From assembly GCA_050744165.1 (NCBI GenBank), contig JBOGGN010000105.1:1-30873 (forward strand): 30,873 bases of DNA, read 5' to 3'. Source of the stretch: JBOGGN01 sp050744165 (GTDB lineage Bacteria; Actinomycetota; Acidimicrobiia; Acidimicrobiales; Palsa-688). Under the pieces are notes generated by a model, which saw only the letters and a program-made list of their open reading frames with translations, made no database searches and had not been told where the DNA came from. The translations under genes and the position numbers were made by a program. Each line of letters starts with the position of its first letter. The first letter of the stretch is position 1. This document shows positions 16,824 to 25,080 of this stretch, in pieces.

Positions 16824-18166
16824 CCGCCCGCCTCCCGCTGGGACGAGGAAGGCCACCGCAGGGTGACCACGCCATCCTCGCCCGCCGCCGTCTCGGTGGC
16901 GCCCGAGGATGGCTCCCCGCTCCCGACAGCGGCGCCGTAGCTCACCGTGATCTCACAGTCAGACAAGGTCGGGCAACCGGCCGCCTGCCATCTGCCGACC
17001 AAACCTTCGAGCGTCTGCCAGGACCACTCGGCCGCGGCACCCGACCCGAAGACCGCGAGCAGGCACCCCGGGCGCCCCCGACGTTCGAAGGCCGCCGCCA
17101 TCGCTGTGCCTTGCCCCTCGACGACACCGGTACCCACGCGGACGCCACCCCCCGAGGCCCGCCGAACCAAGCGCATCGTCGGCGCCCCCCGACCCGCCGT
17201 CTCCAGGTAGGCGATAAGAGAGCTCGCGGCCGGCGCGGGCGTCGCCATGGTGCGGATCCGGGGCCGGGAAAGCAGGACCGCCGCCAGCCGCCGCCGACCC
17301 GCGGGCCCGAGCGCCTCATACCCGGGGCCCTCGACCTGGACCAGCACGCGTGAGCCCCCCTGGCCGTACTCGGTGCATGACAGCCCAGCTACCAGCGGCG
17401 GGCCCGGATCCCCGCTGGTGCGCCGAAGGGTCATGAAGCCCCCGGAGACGATGGCGGTCGACATGAACTGGTCACCCCGACGTCGGAAGGTCACCACCTG
17501 CTGGGTCCGGGAGCCGGGTAGCCGGAGCGGCAACTCGAGAAGGCCACCCTCGACCACGGCATCCCGCCAGCGCGGCGGCACGTGGTCCCCGCTGGCGGTC
17601 ACGATGATGCGGTCGTAGGGCGCCCCGGGCCCGAGGTCCTCGAAGGCGTCACCGGCGATGACGGTTGCCCCATACCCCCCTGCCCGGAGGGCGGCCGACG
17701 CCGCGGTCGCCAGGGTCGGTTCCAGTTCGACCGATGTCACCGTGCCCGACGGTCCCACCAGGCAGGCCAGCAGGGCGGCGTTGTAGCCGGTCCCGGTCCC
17801 GATCTCGAGCACTCGAGAGCCGGGCGCCAGGTCCAGCTGCTCGAGCATTTCGGCCATGATCGCGGGCTGCGACGAGGAACTGATGGGCCGGCCATTGGAA
17901 TCGGTCAACGTCACCAGCGCCCGGTCGGAGTAGACCCGTTTCAGGCCGTCGCGACGGGCGATGTCGGGGATGAACAACTCCCGGGGAACCTCCAGGAAGG
18001 CGTCGCGAACAGCCGCCGTGCGGATGAAGCCCCGCCTTTCAAGGCAAGCCACCAACTCACAGCGCAGGGCGACGCCGGCAGTACCAGTGGCTTCCATGGG
18101 CGTCCCCGCCCCGCTACCAGAAACGCCCGGTGGTGTCTCCGCGCCGCCGCCCCAGGCGCTGGTCAC
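16820..18166 (-). CDS. Protein-L-isoaspartate methyltransferase-like protein with long C-terminal extension
   Basis: GTG 18166 overlaps the stop of the transporter fusion gene (GTGA), giving 448 residues. The first 230 residues or so match PCMT: F..VPRELFIP, then an S-adenosylmethionine loop VLEIGTGTGYNAALLA, TSVELEP, and P.RW.D.V..GG.L..PL. PCMT repairs isoaspartate using S-adenosylmethionine; family members are also used as peptide-modifying enzymes. About 200 further residues of unclear fold follow, roughly doubling the usual length of about 210. Coupling to an ABC peptide transporter is unusual and may point to peptide modification or turnover. This is the last gene of the operon starting at 24892. 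Confidence 0.85.
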   Translation of the reverse strand: MTSAWGGGAETPPGVSGSGAGTPMEATGTAGVALRCELVACLERRGFIRTAAVRDAFLEVPRELFIPDIARRDGLKRVYSDRALVTLTDSNGRPISSSSQPAIMAEMLEQLDLAPGSRVLEIGTGTGYNAALLACLVGPSGTVTSVELEPTLATAASAALRAGGYGATVIAGDAFEDLGPGAPYDRIIVTASGDHVPPRWRDAVVEGGLLELPLRLPGSRTQQVVTFRRRGDQFMSTAIVSGGFMTLRRTSGDPGPPLVAGLSCTEYGQGGSRVLVQVEGPGYEALGPAGRRRLAAVLLSRPRIRTMATPAPAASSLIAYLETAGRGAPTMRLVRRASGGGVRVGTGVVEGQGTAMAAAFERRGRPGCLLAVFGSGAAAEWSWQTLEGLVGRWQAAGCPTLSDCEITVSYGAAVGSGEPSSGATETAAGEDGVVTLRWPSSSQREAGG

Positions 18167-21100
18167 GGGTCGACAGCCACCCCGTGATTCCCAGTGGAGG
18201 CCGGGGTGGGCACAAGCGGGAAGTGGCACGCCACTAGATGACCGCCGGCTTCGGGCGCCTGGAGCGGCGGTTCCACCACGGCGCAGACCGGCTGGGCCAA
18301 CGGGCAGCGGGTGCGGAACCGGCAGCCGCTGGGCGGGTTGCTCGCGGTCGGGGGTTCGCCCTGCATGGCAGCTCGGACGCGGTGGCGCTCCCGCTGCGGG
18401 TCGGGGATCGGGATGGCGGCCAGCAGCCCCGCCGTGTAGGGGTGGGCGGGCGAACTGTAGAGGTCGTGGCTGGGGCCGATCTCGACCAGCTTGCCGAGGT
18501 ACATGACCCCCACTCGATCGGCCAGGTAGCGCACCACCGACAGGTCGTGGGAGATGAGGATGTAGGTGAGGTCGTGGTCGTCCTGCAGGCGGCGCATCAG
18601 GTTGAGCACCTGCGAGCGGATCGACACGTCGAGGGCCGACACCGGCTCGTCGGCCACAATCAGGTCCGGTTGCAGGGTCAGCACCCGGCCGAAGCCGATC
18701 CGTTGGCGTTGGCCGCCGGAGAACTGGTGGGGATAGCGCTCGACGCTCTGGCGCTCAAGCCCGACCTCGTCCAGCAACTCGTTGACCCGCTCGGTTCGGC
18801 TGGCCCGCGTGCCCAGGTGGTGTATCCGCATGGGCTCGGTGAGGGTCGGCCCGATACGGATACGGGGATCGAGCGACGCGAAAGGATCTTGGAAGATGAG
18901 CTGGAACTCCCGCCGGGCTTCCCGCAACTCACGGGCGTTGAGGGCGTGCACATCGCGGCCGCCGATAACGACTGTGCCGGAGTCGGGCTGTTCCAGCGCA
19001 GTGATGATGCGTCCCAGGGTCGTCTTCCCGCACCCCGACTCACCGACCAACCCAAAGGTCTCCCCCTTGGCGACGCTGAAGGAAACGTCGGAGACGGCCT
19101 GCACCGCACCAGGCCCCCGCCGGGCGCGGAACTGCTTGACCACGTGGTCGACCACGATCAGCTGTTCGGTCCTGCCGGGGCGCTCGGCGGCGGCTCCCGG
19201 GCCGGCGGCGACGGTGAGCGGCGGGGCGCCGGAGACGGTGGGCACCGGGGCGCCGGAGATGGTGGGCGCCGGGGCGCCGGAGACGGGGTGGAAGCAGGCG
19301 AAGCTGTGGCCGGGTTCGTCGCCTCCCAGCAGGGGTAGCTCCTGCTCGCAGCGGGCGGTGGCGTAGCGGCACCGGGGCGCAAAGGCGCACGACTGGTTCA
19401 GGCCAATCAGCGCCGGCGGCCGGCCCGGGATGCTGTACAGCTGGCGAGGGCGGTCCTGGTCAAGGCGGGGGATCGACTCCAGCAGCGCCTCGGTGTAGGG
19501 GTGGCGGGTGTGGGCGAACAGCTCCGTCGTCGGGGCCGACTCGATGATGCGGCCGGCGTACATGACCAGGATTCGGTCGGCCATGCGGGACATGACGCCC
19601 ATGTCGTGGGTGATGAGCAGCATGCCCATGCGCAGGCGCATCCGCAGGTCGTCGAGGAGAGCCAGGATCTGGTCCTGGATCGACACGTCGAGGGCGGTCG
19701 TCGGTTCGTCGGCGATGAGCAGCTTGGGCTCGCATGCCAGCGCCATGGCGATCATGACGCGCTGGCGCTGGCCACCGGAGAGCTGGTGGGGATAGTCAGC
19801 CAGCCGCTCGGCGGGCTGAGGCATGCCGACCAGGGCGAGGACCTCCGCCGCCCGTTCCCGGGCGGCTGCCTTCGACAGGCGAAGGTGGAAGCGGACCGGA
19901 TCGGCGATCTGGGCCCCGATCGGCATGGTCGGGTTGAGCGAGGTCAAGGGGTCCTGAAAGACCATGCCGACTTCGCGCCCCCGAATGGCCCGCAGTTCGC
20001 GCCCCGACAGGGCGGTCACGTCCCGGCCGCCCACGCGGACAGCTCCCCCCGTGATGGCGCCCCCCGGTGGCAGCAGTCGCAGGATGGCCAGTGCCGTCAT
20101 CGTCTTGCCGCAGCCCGATTCGCCGACCAGGCCGACTGTCTCGCCGGACGCCACCGACAGGCTGACGCCGGACACCGGTTCCACGTTGGTATGGCGGCTG
20201 GTGATGCGGACGCGGAGGCTGTCGACCTCGAGGATGGCGCTTCCCCCGGTGGTCGCCCGCCCCGGCTGTGCCGCCGATGCCGGTCCCCTGGCGTCGGTCG
20301 CGCCCAGGACGGCCGGTGCGGTTTGGGAGGAGCGGGAGCCGCGCAGGCGGGCGGGCAGCGATCGCAGGAGCCGGCGTCTTGCCCCTAGCTCATGGCGGGG
20401 GTCAAGGGCGTTGCGCAGCCCGTCGCCGAGCAGGTTGAACCCGATCACCGTCAGCGCCACCGCCAGTCCCGGGAAGATCACCATCTGGGGCGCGCTGAAA
20501 ATAAAGTTCTTGCCGTCGCTGACCATCGTTCCCCACTCCGGCGTGGGCGGCGGGATGCCCACGCCCAAGTACCCGAGCGAGGCGATGAACAAGACGATGG
20601 TGCCCAGGTCGAAGCTGAGCAAGACCATGATGGGGGAGGCGGCGTTGGGCAGGATGTGGCGCAGCACGATGCGCCGGGGGCGGGCGCCGGCTCCCCGCAC
20701 GGCCTCGACGTAGTCCCGTTCCCGTTCGGCTAGCACACCGCCCCGGACCAGACGGGCGTAGGTCGGCCAACCGGTTGCCACCAGTGCGATGATGACGCTG
20801 CGGTCCCCCGCCCCCAACGTCCCCGCGATGGCGAGGCTCAGCACCAGGCTCGGGAAGGCGAGGAACACGTCGACTACCCGCATCAGGGTGGAGTCCACCC
20901 AGCTGCCGAAGTAGCCGGCGACGGCACCAACGATCGTCCCGATCACGATCATCAGGGCCCCGATCACCAGGGCCAACGGGATCGACGTCCGGGCCGCCGC
21001 CAGAACGCGGGAGAAGATGTCGCGCCCGAGGTTATCGGTGCCGAACCAGGCGGCATGGCTCGGTCCTTTGAGCAGGTGGCCGGTGTCGATCTGCAGGGGG

Positions 21101-21348
21101 TCCTTCGGTGCCAGGGCGGGCCCGAGGATGGTGAGCAGCACGAGAAAGATGACGATGACCAGACCGGTGACGGCAGAGCGATCACGCACCAGCCGGCGGA
21201 TGGTCCCCGAGCGGGCGCTTAGCGCGAGGATGGGTCGTGGCGCGCCGCTAGCGAGCGGTTCGACCAGCCCCCCGACGGCTGCCCCTGCCACCAACGCCCC
21301 GGCGTCCTCCACCAGGACGTCGGCTGCCTCTCGGTGGAGGTCAGACAC
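18163..21348 (-). CDS. DppC-DppD-DppF triple fusion: oligopeptide-type ABC permease plus two ATPases
   Basis: One 1061-residue frame holds three normally separate proteins. Residues 1-320 are an inner-membrane permease of the DppC type, with the EAA loop near 215-235. Residues from about 372 are a first ATPase: Walker A GESGCGKT at 409-416, LSGGQ at 523-527, LLIADEPTTALD, and the Cys-rich C-terminal region of Opp/Dpp ATPases. A linker with repeated SGAP units (690-712) leads to a second ATPase: Walker A at 769-776, FSGGQ at 876-880, LIVADEPVSALD, and its own Cys-rich end. Double-ATPase fusions are known; adding the permease is rarer. All catalytic motifs look intact and the frame is uninterrupted. 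The GTG start overlaps the upstream permease gene by eight bases. The substrate could be peptides or nickel. Confidence 0.92.
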   Translation of the reverse strand: MSDLHREAADVLVEDAGALVAGAAVGGLVEPLASGAPRPILALSARSGTIRRLVRDRSAVTGLVIVIFLVLLTILGPALAPKDPLQIDTGHLLKGPSHAAWFGTDNLGRDIFSRVLAAARTSIPLALVIGALMIVIGTIVGAVAGYFGSWVDSTLMRVVDVFLAFPSLVLSLAIAGTLGAGDRSVIIALVATGWPTYARLVRGGVLAERERDYVEAVRGAGARPRRIVLRHILPNAASPIMVLLSFDLGTIVLFIASLGYLGVGIPPPTPEWGTMVSDGKNFIFSAPQMVIFPGLAVALTVIGFNLLGDGLRNALDPRHELGARRRLLRSLPARLRGSRSSQTAPAVLGATDARGPASAAQPGRATTGGSAILEVDSLRVRITSRHTNVEPVSGVSLSVASGETVGLVGESGCGKTMTALAILRLLPPGGAITGGAVRVGGRDVTALSGRELRAIRGREVGMVFQDPLTSLNPTMPIGAQIADPVRFHLRLSKAAARERAAEVLALVGMPQPAERLADYPHQLSGGQRQRVMIAMALACEPKLLIADEPTTALDVSIQDQILALLDDLRMRLRMGMLLITHDMGVMSRMADRILVMYAGRIIESAPTTELFAHTRHPYTEALLESIPRLDQDRPRQLYSIPGRPPALIGLNQSCAFAPRCRYATARCEQELPLLGGDEPGHSFACFHPVSGAPAPTISGAPVPTVSGAPPLTVAAGPGAAAERPGRTEQLIVVDHVVKQFRARRGPGAVQAVSDVSFSVAKGETFGLVGESGCGKTTLGRIITALEQPDSGTVVIGGRDVHALNARELREARREFQLIFQDPFASLDPRIRIGPTLTEPMRIHHLGTRASRTERVNELLDEVGLERQSVERYPHQFSGGQRQRIGFGRVLTLQPDLIVADEPVSALDVSIRSQVLNLMRRLQDDHDLTYILISHDLSVVRYLADRVGVMYLGKLVEIGPSHDLYSSPAHPYTAGLLAAIPIPDPQRERHRVRAAMQGEPPTASNPPSGCRFRTRCPLAQPVCAVVEPPLQAPEAGGHLVACHFPLVPTPASTGNHGVAVDP

Positions 21349-22324
21349 GACTGCTGCCCCGGGCGCGGCCGCCTAAGCGGATCCGGGGGTCGAGGGAGCG
21401 GGCAAGAAGGTCCACCGAGAGGTTGACGAGCACGAACATCGTGCCCATGACGACGACGAAACCCTGGATCACCGGGTAGTCCCGGCTGTGAATGGCGTTG
21501 GTGACGGTGAGGCCGATGCCGGGCCAGGCGAAGACCGTCTCGACCACGACCGACGCGCTGATGAGGCCCGCAAACACGATGCCGAGGTAGGTCACGACCG
21601 GCCCGAGGGCATTGCGCAACACATGGCGGGTGACGAGGCGGATCGTCGGGGTGCCGACGGCGCGGGCCGTGCGGACATAGTCCTGGTGCAGGACCTCCAG
21701 CACCGAGGTCCTGACCATGCGTAGGGGGACGCCGCAGAGGGCCACGGCGATGGTCGAGGCGGGCAGGATGATCCCTCGGAATCCGCCCCTGCCCTGGGCC
21801 GGCGTCAGGTGCCAGTGGACGGCGAAGGCGATGATGAGCAGGTAACCGACCCAAAAGCTGGGCAGAGCAGCCGAACCGACCGACACCACCCTGGTCAGGC
21901 CGTCCGGAAGCGCCGATGCCTTGAAGGCGGCCCAGGTGCCGAGCGGAATGGCGATGACGATGGCCAGCACCATGGCGGCCACCGCCAGCTGGATGGTGGC
22001 CGGGAAGCGATCGAGCAGCAGGCGAATGACGCTCCCGCCGCTGCGGTAGGACTTGCCGAGATCGCCGTGCAACACCCGCACCAGCCAGTGCCAGTACTGC
22101 ACGGGAAGGGGATCAGAGAACCCGAGCTTGCGATCGAAGCCGGCCACCTCCGCCTTGGTCGGCAGCCGGCCGAGCTCCGAGCTGAGGATGGCGACGCCGG
22201 GGTCGCCCGGCGCCAGGTGGCCGATCATGAAGGCCAGGAAGCTGATGCCGATCCATACCGGTGCCAAGGTGAGCAGCCGGCGCGCGAGGTAGGACCGGCG
22301 CAGGCGTGCCGGCCACCCCCCCAC
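21341..22324 (-). CDS. DppB-type ABC transporter permease
   Basis: I choose GTG 22324, five bases after the stop of the binding-protein gene, rather than longer versions that overlap that gene heavily. The 327-residue protein opens YLARRLLTLAPVWIGISFLAF, the standard first helix of DppB/OppB permeases. It continues with APGDP, LP.FWVGYLLI and an EAA-like loop (VLHQDYVRTARAVGTPTIRL), and ends with a last helix before LDPRIRLG. It pairs with the DppC part of the downstream fusion to form the membrane channel. Confidence 0.92.
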   Translation of the reverse strand: MGGWPARLRRSYLARRLLTLAPVWIGISFLAFMIGHLAPGDPGVAILSSELGRLPTKAEVAGFDRKLGFSDPLPVQYWHWLVRVLHGDLGKSYRSGGSVIRLLLDRFPATIQLAVAAMVLAIVIAIPLGTWAAFKASALPDGLTRVVSVGSAALPSFWVGYLLIIAFAVHWHLTPAQGRGGFRGIILPASTIAVALCGVPLRMVRTSVLEVLHQDYVRTARAVGTPTIRLVTRHVLRNALGPVVTYLGIVFAGLISASVVVETVFAWPGIGLTVTNAIHSRDYPVIQGFVVVMGTMFVLVNLSVDLLARSLDPRIRLGGRARGSSRV

Positions 22325-22329
22325 GGCGA

Positions 22330-23955
22330 TCAGGCGGTCCGGAAGACCGAGGACCAGAGCTGGTTGACGTCGGAGGCATGAGGCACCAGCCCCGCGATGG
22401 TGGACTTGGTGCCGATGATCCGAAACAGGCCCGCCGTCTGGCACAACACCTGGGAGACATCAACGATCTGGTGCAGGGCGGCGGCCGTGTCTTGCTTGAC
22501 CTGTGTCTCGCTCGTGTCGGCGAGGGCCATGGTGATCAGGGTGTCGACCGACGCGCCCGGCCCGAACAGCTTGCCGTAGGTCCCGTTGTTGGCGGTGTAG
22601 AAGAGAATTTCAGGCAGGAAGGCCGGGTTGGCGTCGTTCTGGCTGCCGATCTCGAGGAACATGTCCCCTGACCCTGCCGCCAGTGCTGCCGAGTACGAGG
22701 CGCTGTCGGGCTCGGTTGTGATCTTGACGTCGATGCCGATGTTGCGCAGGCTGCCCTGGACGAACTCCGGGATACCGGCGTTGGAGTTGGAGTCCGGGAA
22801 GCCGTTGACGAGGGTAAGAGAGAGAGCGGTCCCGTTCTTACTCCGTGTCCCACCGCTGGTGGCCGTCCAGCCGGCTGCGTCGAGCGCCGACTTGGCGGCG
22901 TTCTGGTCATAGGAGAAGCCCTGGACCATGCTGGCAGCCGGCCCGAGAAGCGACGCCGGCAGCAGTGTCTGCGAGGCGACGGCGAGGCCCCCGAACACGC
23001 TCGCGATCAAACCGGCCCGGTCGAGTCCGGTCTGGATGGCCATGCGGACGGCCGGATCGGCGCACAAGGTGTAGGGCGCCTTGCCGTGGATGTTGAGGTA
23101 CAGGGCGTTGTACAGGCCGACCGGAGCCTTCAGGATCTTGATGCCTGCCTGCTTCTGGAGGTCGGTCACCGACGGGCGGGCGACGTCGCGGCAGATGTCG
23201 AGCTGGCCCCCTTGCAGCGCCAACGACCGCGAGTTGTCGTCTGGGATGAACTTGAACGTCAACTGGGAGGCCTGCGCCTTGGTGCCCCAGTAGCTGTCGT
23301 TGCGCATCACCGTGAGATGGTCCTGGGCCACGTACTCACCCCACTTGAATGGCCCCGTCCCCGGCCCCGTGGGCCCCGGCATCGTGTTGTTCTTGAGGAT
23401 GCTCCACTCCGGATGGACGAGCTGCTCGACCACCCGCAGGTCGGACTTGGTGGGGGTGATGTCGACGGTCATGGCGTCGACTTTGATTGCCGAAGTGGTG
23501 CTGACCCCGATGTTGCCGCCACCGCCGTTGGCGATGCGGGTGATCGACCACACGACGTCGTCAGCCGTGAAGGGGCTCCCGTCGTGGAAGGTGACGCCCG
23601 GGCGGAGGTGGAAGCGGAACGTGTTGGCGCCCGTCTGCTCCCACGAGCTGGCAAGGCCGGGGGCGATTGAGTAGTCGGGCTGCAGAGCGACGAGTGGCTC
23701 GTAGACGTTGGCGTTGGTGGGGTACATCCCAAGGTAGGACTTGGGACCCGTCGCCACGTTGTTGTCCGTCGTGTCGCCGATGACGAGCGTCTGGTTGGCC
23801 GACTTCTGCGGGGTGAGGGTCGTCGTCGACGACGCGCTCTTGCCCGACTTCCCGCACGCGTCGAGCAGCACGGGGAGGGCGGGCAACGCCACCCCCACTG
23901 CGGCGGCGCGCCGCAGGAACGTCCGCCGGCTCAGTTCGGGGTCGTGGGAGGCCAC
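22330..23955 (-). CDS. Oligopeptide/nickel-type ABC substrate-binding lipoprotein (SBP family 5)
   Basis: The 541-residue protein starts at GTG 23955 behind AAAGGA. The N-terminus has a twin-arginine motif SRRTFLRR and a lipobox-like end LLDAC, so it is probably exported folded and lipidated. The mature part shows family-5 features: YEPLVAL, LASSWE.....FRFHLRPGV.FHDG.PFTADDVVWS, and LNI.......DPAVRMAI near the hinge. It supplies the substrate to the permease/ATPase proteins encoded next. It follows the NMT1-like gene by 22 bases in the same operon. Confidence 0.92.
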   Translation of the reverse strand: MASHDPELSRRTFLRRAAAVGVALPALPVLLDACGKSGKSASSTTTLTPQKSANQTLVIGDTTDNNVATGPKSYLGMYPTNANVYEPLVALQPDYSIAPGLASSWEQTGANTFRFHLRPGVTFHDGSPFTADDVVWSITRIANGGGGNIGVSTTSAIKVDAMTVDITPTKSDLRVVEQLVHPEWSILKNNTMPGPTGPGTGPFKWGEYVAQDHLTVMRNDSYWGTKAQASQLTFKFIPDDNSRSLALQGGQLDICRDVARPSVTDLQKQAGIKILKAPVGLYNALYLNIHGKAPYTLCADPAVRMAIQTGLDRAGLIASVFGGLAVASQTLLPASLLGPAASMVQGFSYDQNAAKSALDAAGWTATSGGTRSKNGTALSLTLVNGFPDSNSNAGIPEFVQGSLRNIGIDVKITTEPDSASYSAALAAGSGDMFLEIGSQNDANPAFLPEILFYTANNGTYGKLFGPGASVDTLITMALADTSETQVKQDTAAALHQIVDVSQVLCQTAGLFRIIGTKSTIAGLVPHASDVNQLWSSVFRTA

Positions 23956-23977
23956 TAGGTTGTCCTTTCGTTTGGTG

Positions 23978-24892
23978 CTAGGCGGTACGGCTGCTGGCAG
24001 CAGCCTCGATGGGTGTGAGGAACTCCTCCCGGCACACCGCGTCCAATGGCGGAACCGGATGGCCGTAGGCCGAGGACAGGTGCTCGAGGGTGAAGCGCCA
24101 GGTCTTCTCGTCCATGTCGCCGGGCGTCACGCCAGTGAAGATGTTGGGCACCGCCAGGCCCCATGCCTCGCGGGCGTCGTGGGGGTCGGCTTCGGGGTAG
24201 CGCTCCTCGAGGGCCGCCATGCCCTGCTCGGGGTCTTGGCGCTGTTGCTCGAGCGCCGCCGCCAGAGCCGCCCGCATGGTGGCGACCAGGTCGGAGGCGA
24301 CGGTGTCGCCTGCCACCAGCCCTGAGGAGTAGGCGTCGGGGCCGACGTGGATGGCCCGCAGGGGGATCCCCGCCTGGCGGCGGGTTCGGGGCAGCAGGTC
24401 GATGTAGTCCGTCGCCACGTCGACGTGGCCCCGCCCGAGGGCAGCCGGGGCGTCCTCATAGTCGACGTCGACCAGCTCGGAGGCCGCGATGCCCCGATGC
24501 GCCAGGGCGGCCTGGTACTGGATGACCAGCTCGCTGTCAGCACGTCCGCCGAGGCGGGCGCCCCCCAGATCGGCCACCAGCTGTCGCTCGGAGTCGGCAG
24601 CCACGAAGCCGGCCATGGGGCTGCGCTGGACCACGATGGCGGCGTAGCGGGCCGCCACCCGCTGGTTGGGCTGGCGGCGTAGCGCCCGCAGGAAGTGCGA
24701 CACGCTGGTGAGACAGAACTCGGCCCCGCCCCCAGCAACGCGTTCGACGTTGGCCGGCCCCGGCGCCGGTTCCAGGATCTCGACGTCCAGCCCGTATTCG
24801 GCGAACAGACCGTTCGCCACCCCGCCGAGGTACGGCAGGTGGTAGCCGGGCAGTCAGCCCGGGCAGTAGAGCGCAAGCCGAACCCGGTCCAC
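23978..24892 (-). CDS. NMT1/THI5-like substrate-binding-fold protein with in-frame UGA; candidate new selenoprotein
   Basis: Read from GTG 24892 through a TGA at 24856-24854, the product is 304 residues. It opens VDRVRLALYCPG-U-LPGYH, then ...GLFAEYGLDVEILEP, and aligns without gaps from Y-H onward with the first substrate-lobe segment of yeast Thi5 (YHIP...GYF..QGLD..ILEP). The sequence before the UGA supplies the expected first beta strand, so starting after it (GTG 24820) would remove conserved structure. AGGAGG lies three bases before GTG 24892, and a consensus promoter lies at 24944-24971. Cys10-x-x-Sec13 would be a redox or metal-binding pair. There is no signal peptide, so the protein is probably cytosolic, unlike most transport binding proteins. 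It is the first gene of the ABC operon. The alternative is a pseudogene by Trp UGG to UGA, since relatives often have Trp nearby. Confidence 0.82.
24817..24842 (-). promoter_or_regulatory. Candidate SECIS hairpin after the UGA of the NMT1-like gene
   Basis: On the minus strand 24842-24838 (CCACC) pairs with 24821-24817 (GGTGG), a T-G pair and a one-base bulge follow, and GCCG pairs with CGGC around a TACCT loop. The loop begins 22 bases after the UGA, in the range used by SelB. The loop lacks a G in its first two bases unless the closing pair opens. Confidence 0.45.
24854..24856 (-). other. In-frame UGA (putative Sec13) in the NMT1-like gene
   Basis: TGA within C-P-G-UGA-L-P-G. It is the only stop in a frame whose translation matches the family on both sides. 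Confidence 0.6.
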
Positions 24893-24943
24893 GTCCCTCC
24901 TCTTGCTCCCTCACCAGGACTTTCCCCGGTGACCCGGGTGCGG

Positions 24944-24971
24944 ATGATAGGTGAACGATTGCCACTGTCAA
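24944..24971 (-). promoter_or_regulatory. Consensus sigma-70-type promoter of the ABC/NMT1-like operon
   Basis: On the minus strand, a perfect TTGACA (24971-24966), a 16-base spacer and TATCAT (24949-24944). Predicted transcription begins near 24937, about 45 bases before GTG 24892, so the message includes the codons before the UGA. Confidence 0.65.
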
Positions 24972-24988
24972 AGACAGCTACCGAAGGT

Positions 24989-25017
24989 TTGAAACGTCGT
25001 CAACGGGCAACTACAGT
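24989..25017 (+). promoter_or_regulatory. Sigma-70-type promoter of the second Ig-like/propeller pair
   Basis: TTGAAA (24989-24994), 17-base spacer, TACAGT (25012-25017). The predicted leader is about 57 bases. Its -35 lies 17 bases from the -35 of the divergent promoter, so one regulator could act on both. Confidence 0.62.
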
Positions 25018-25080
25018 TGCGTGTCCTTTACACACCAATCTAAGTTGCGCTGGAAGTAGAGAAAGAGGGGGCCAATCCCG

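Noticed and set aside
23978..24820. Shorter NMT1-like gene starting after the UGA at GTG 24820
   Set aside because: It would remove the first beta strand and the Y-H motif conserved in the family and leaves the strong Shine-Dalgarno/GTG upstream unexplained. Kept only as the alternative if UGA is a true stop.
24537..24971. 144-codon minus frame overlapping the start of the NMT1-like gene
   Set aside because: It contains the promoter itself (start codon at the -35) and reads as Arg/Gly/Pro-rich shadow sequence.
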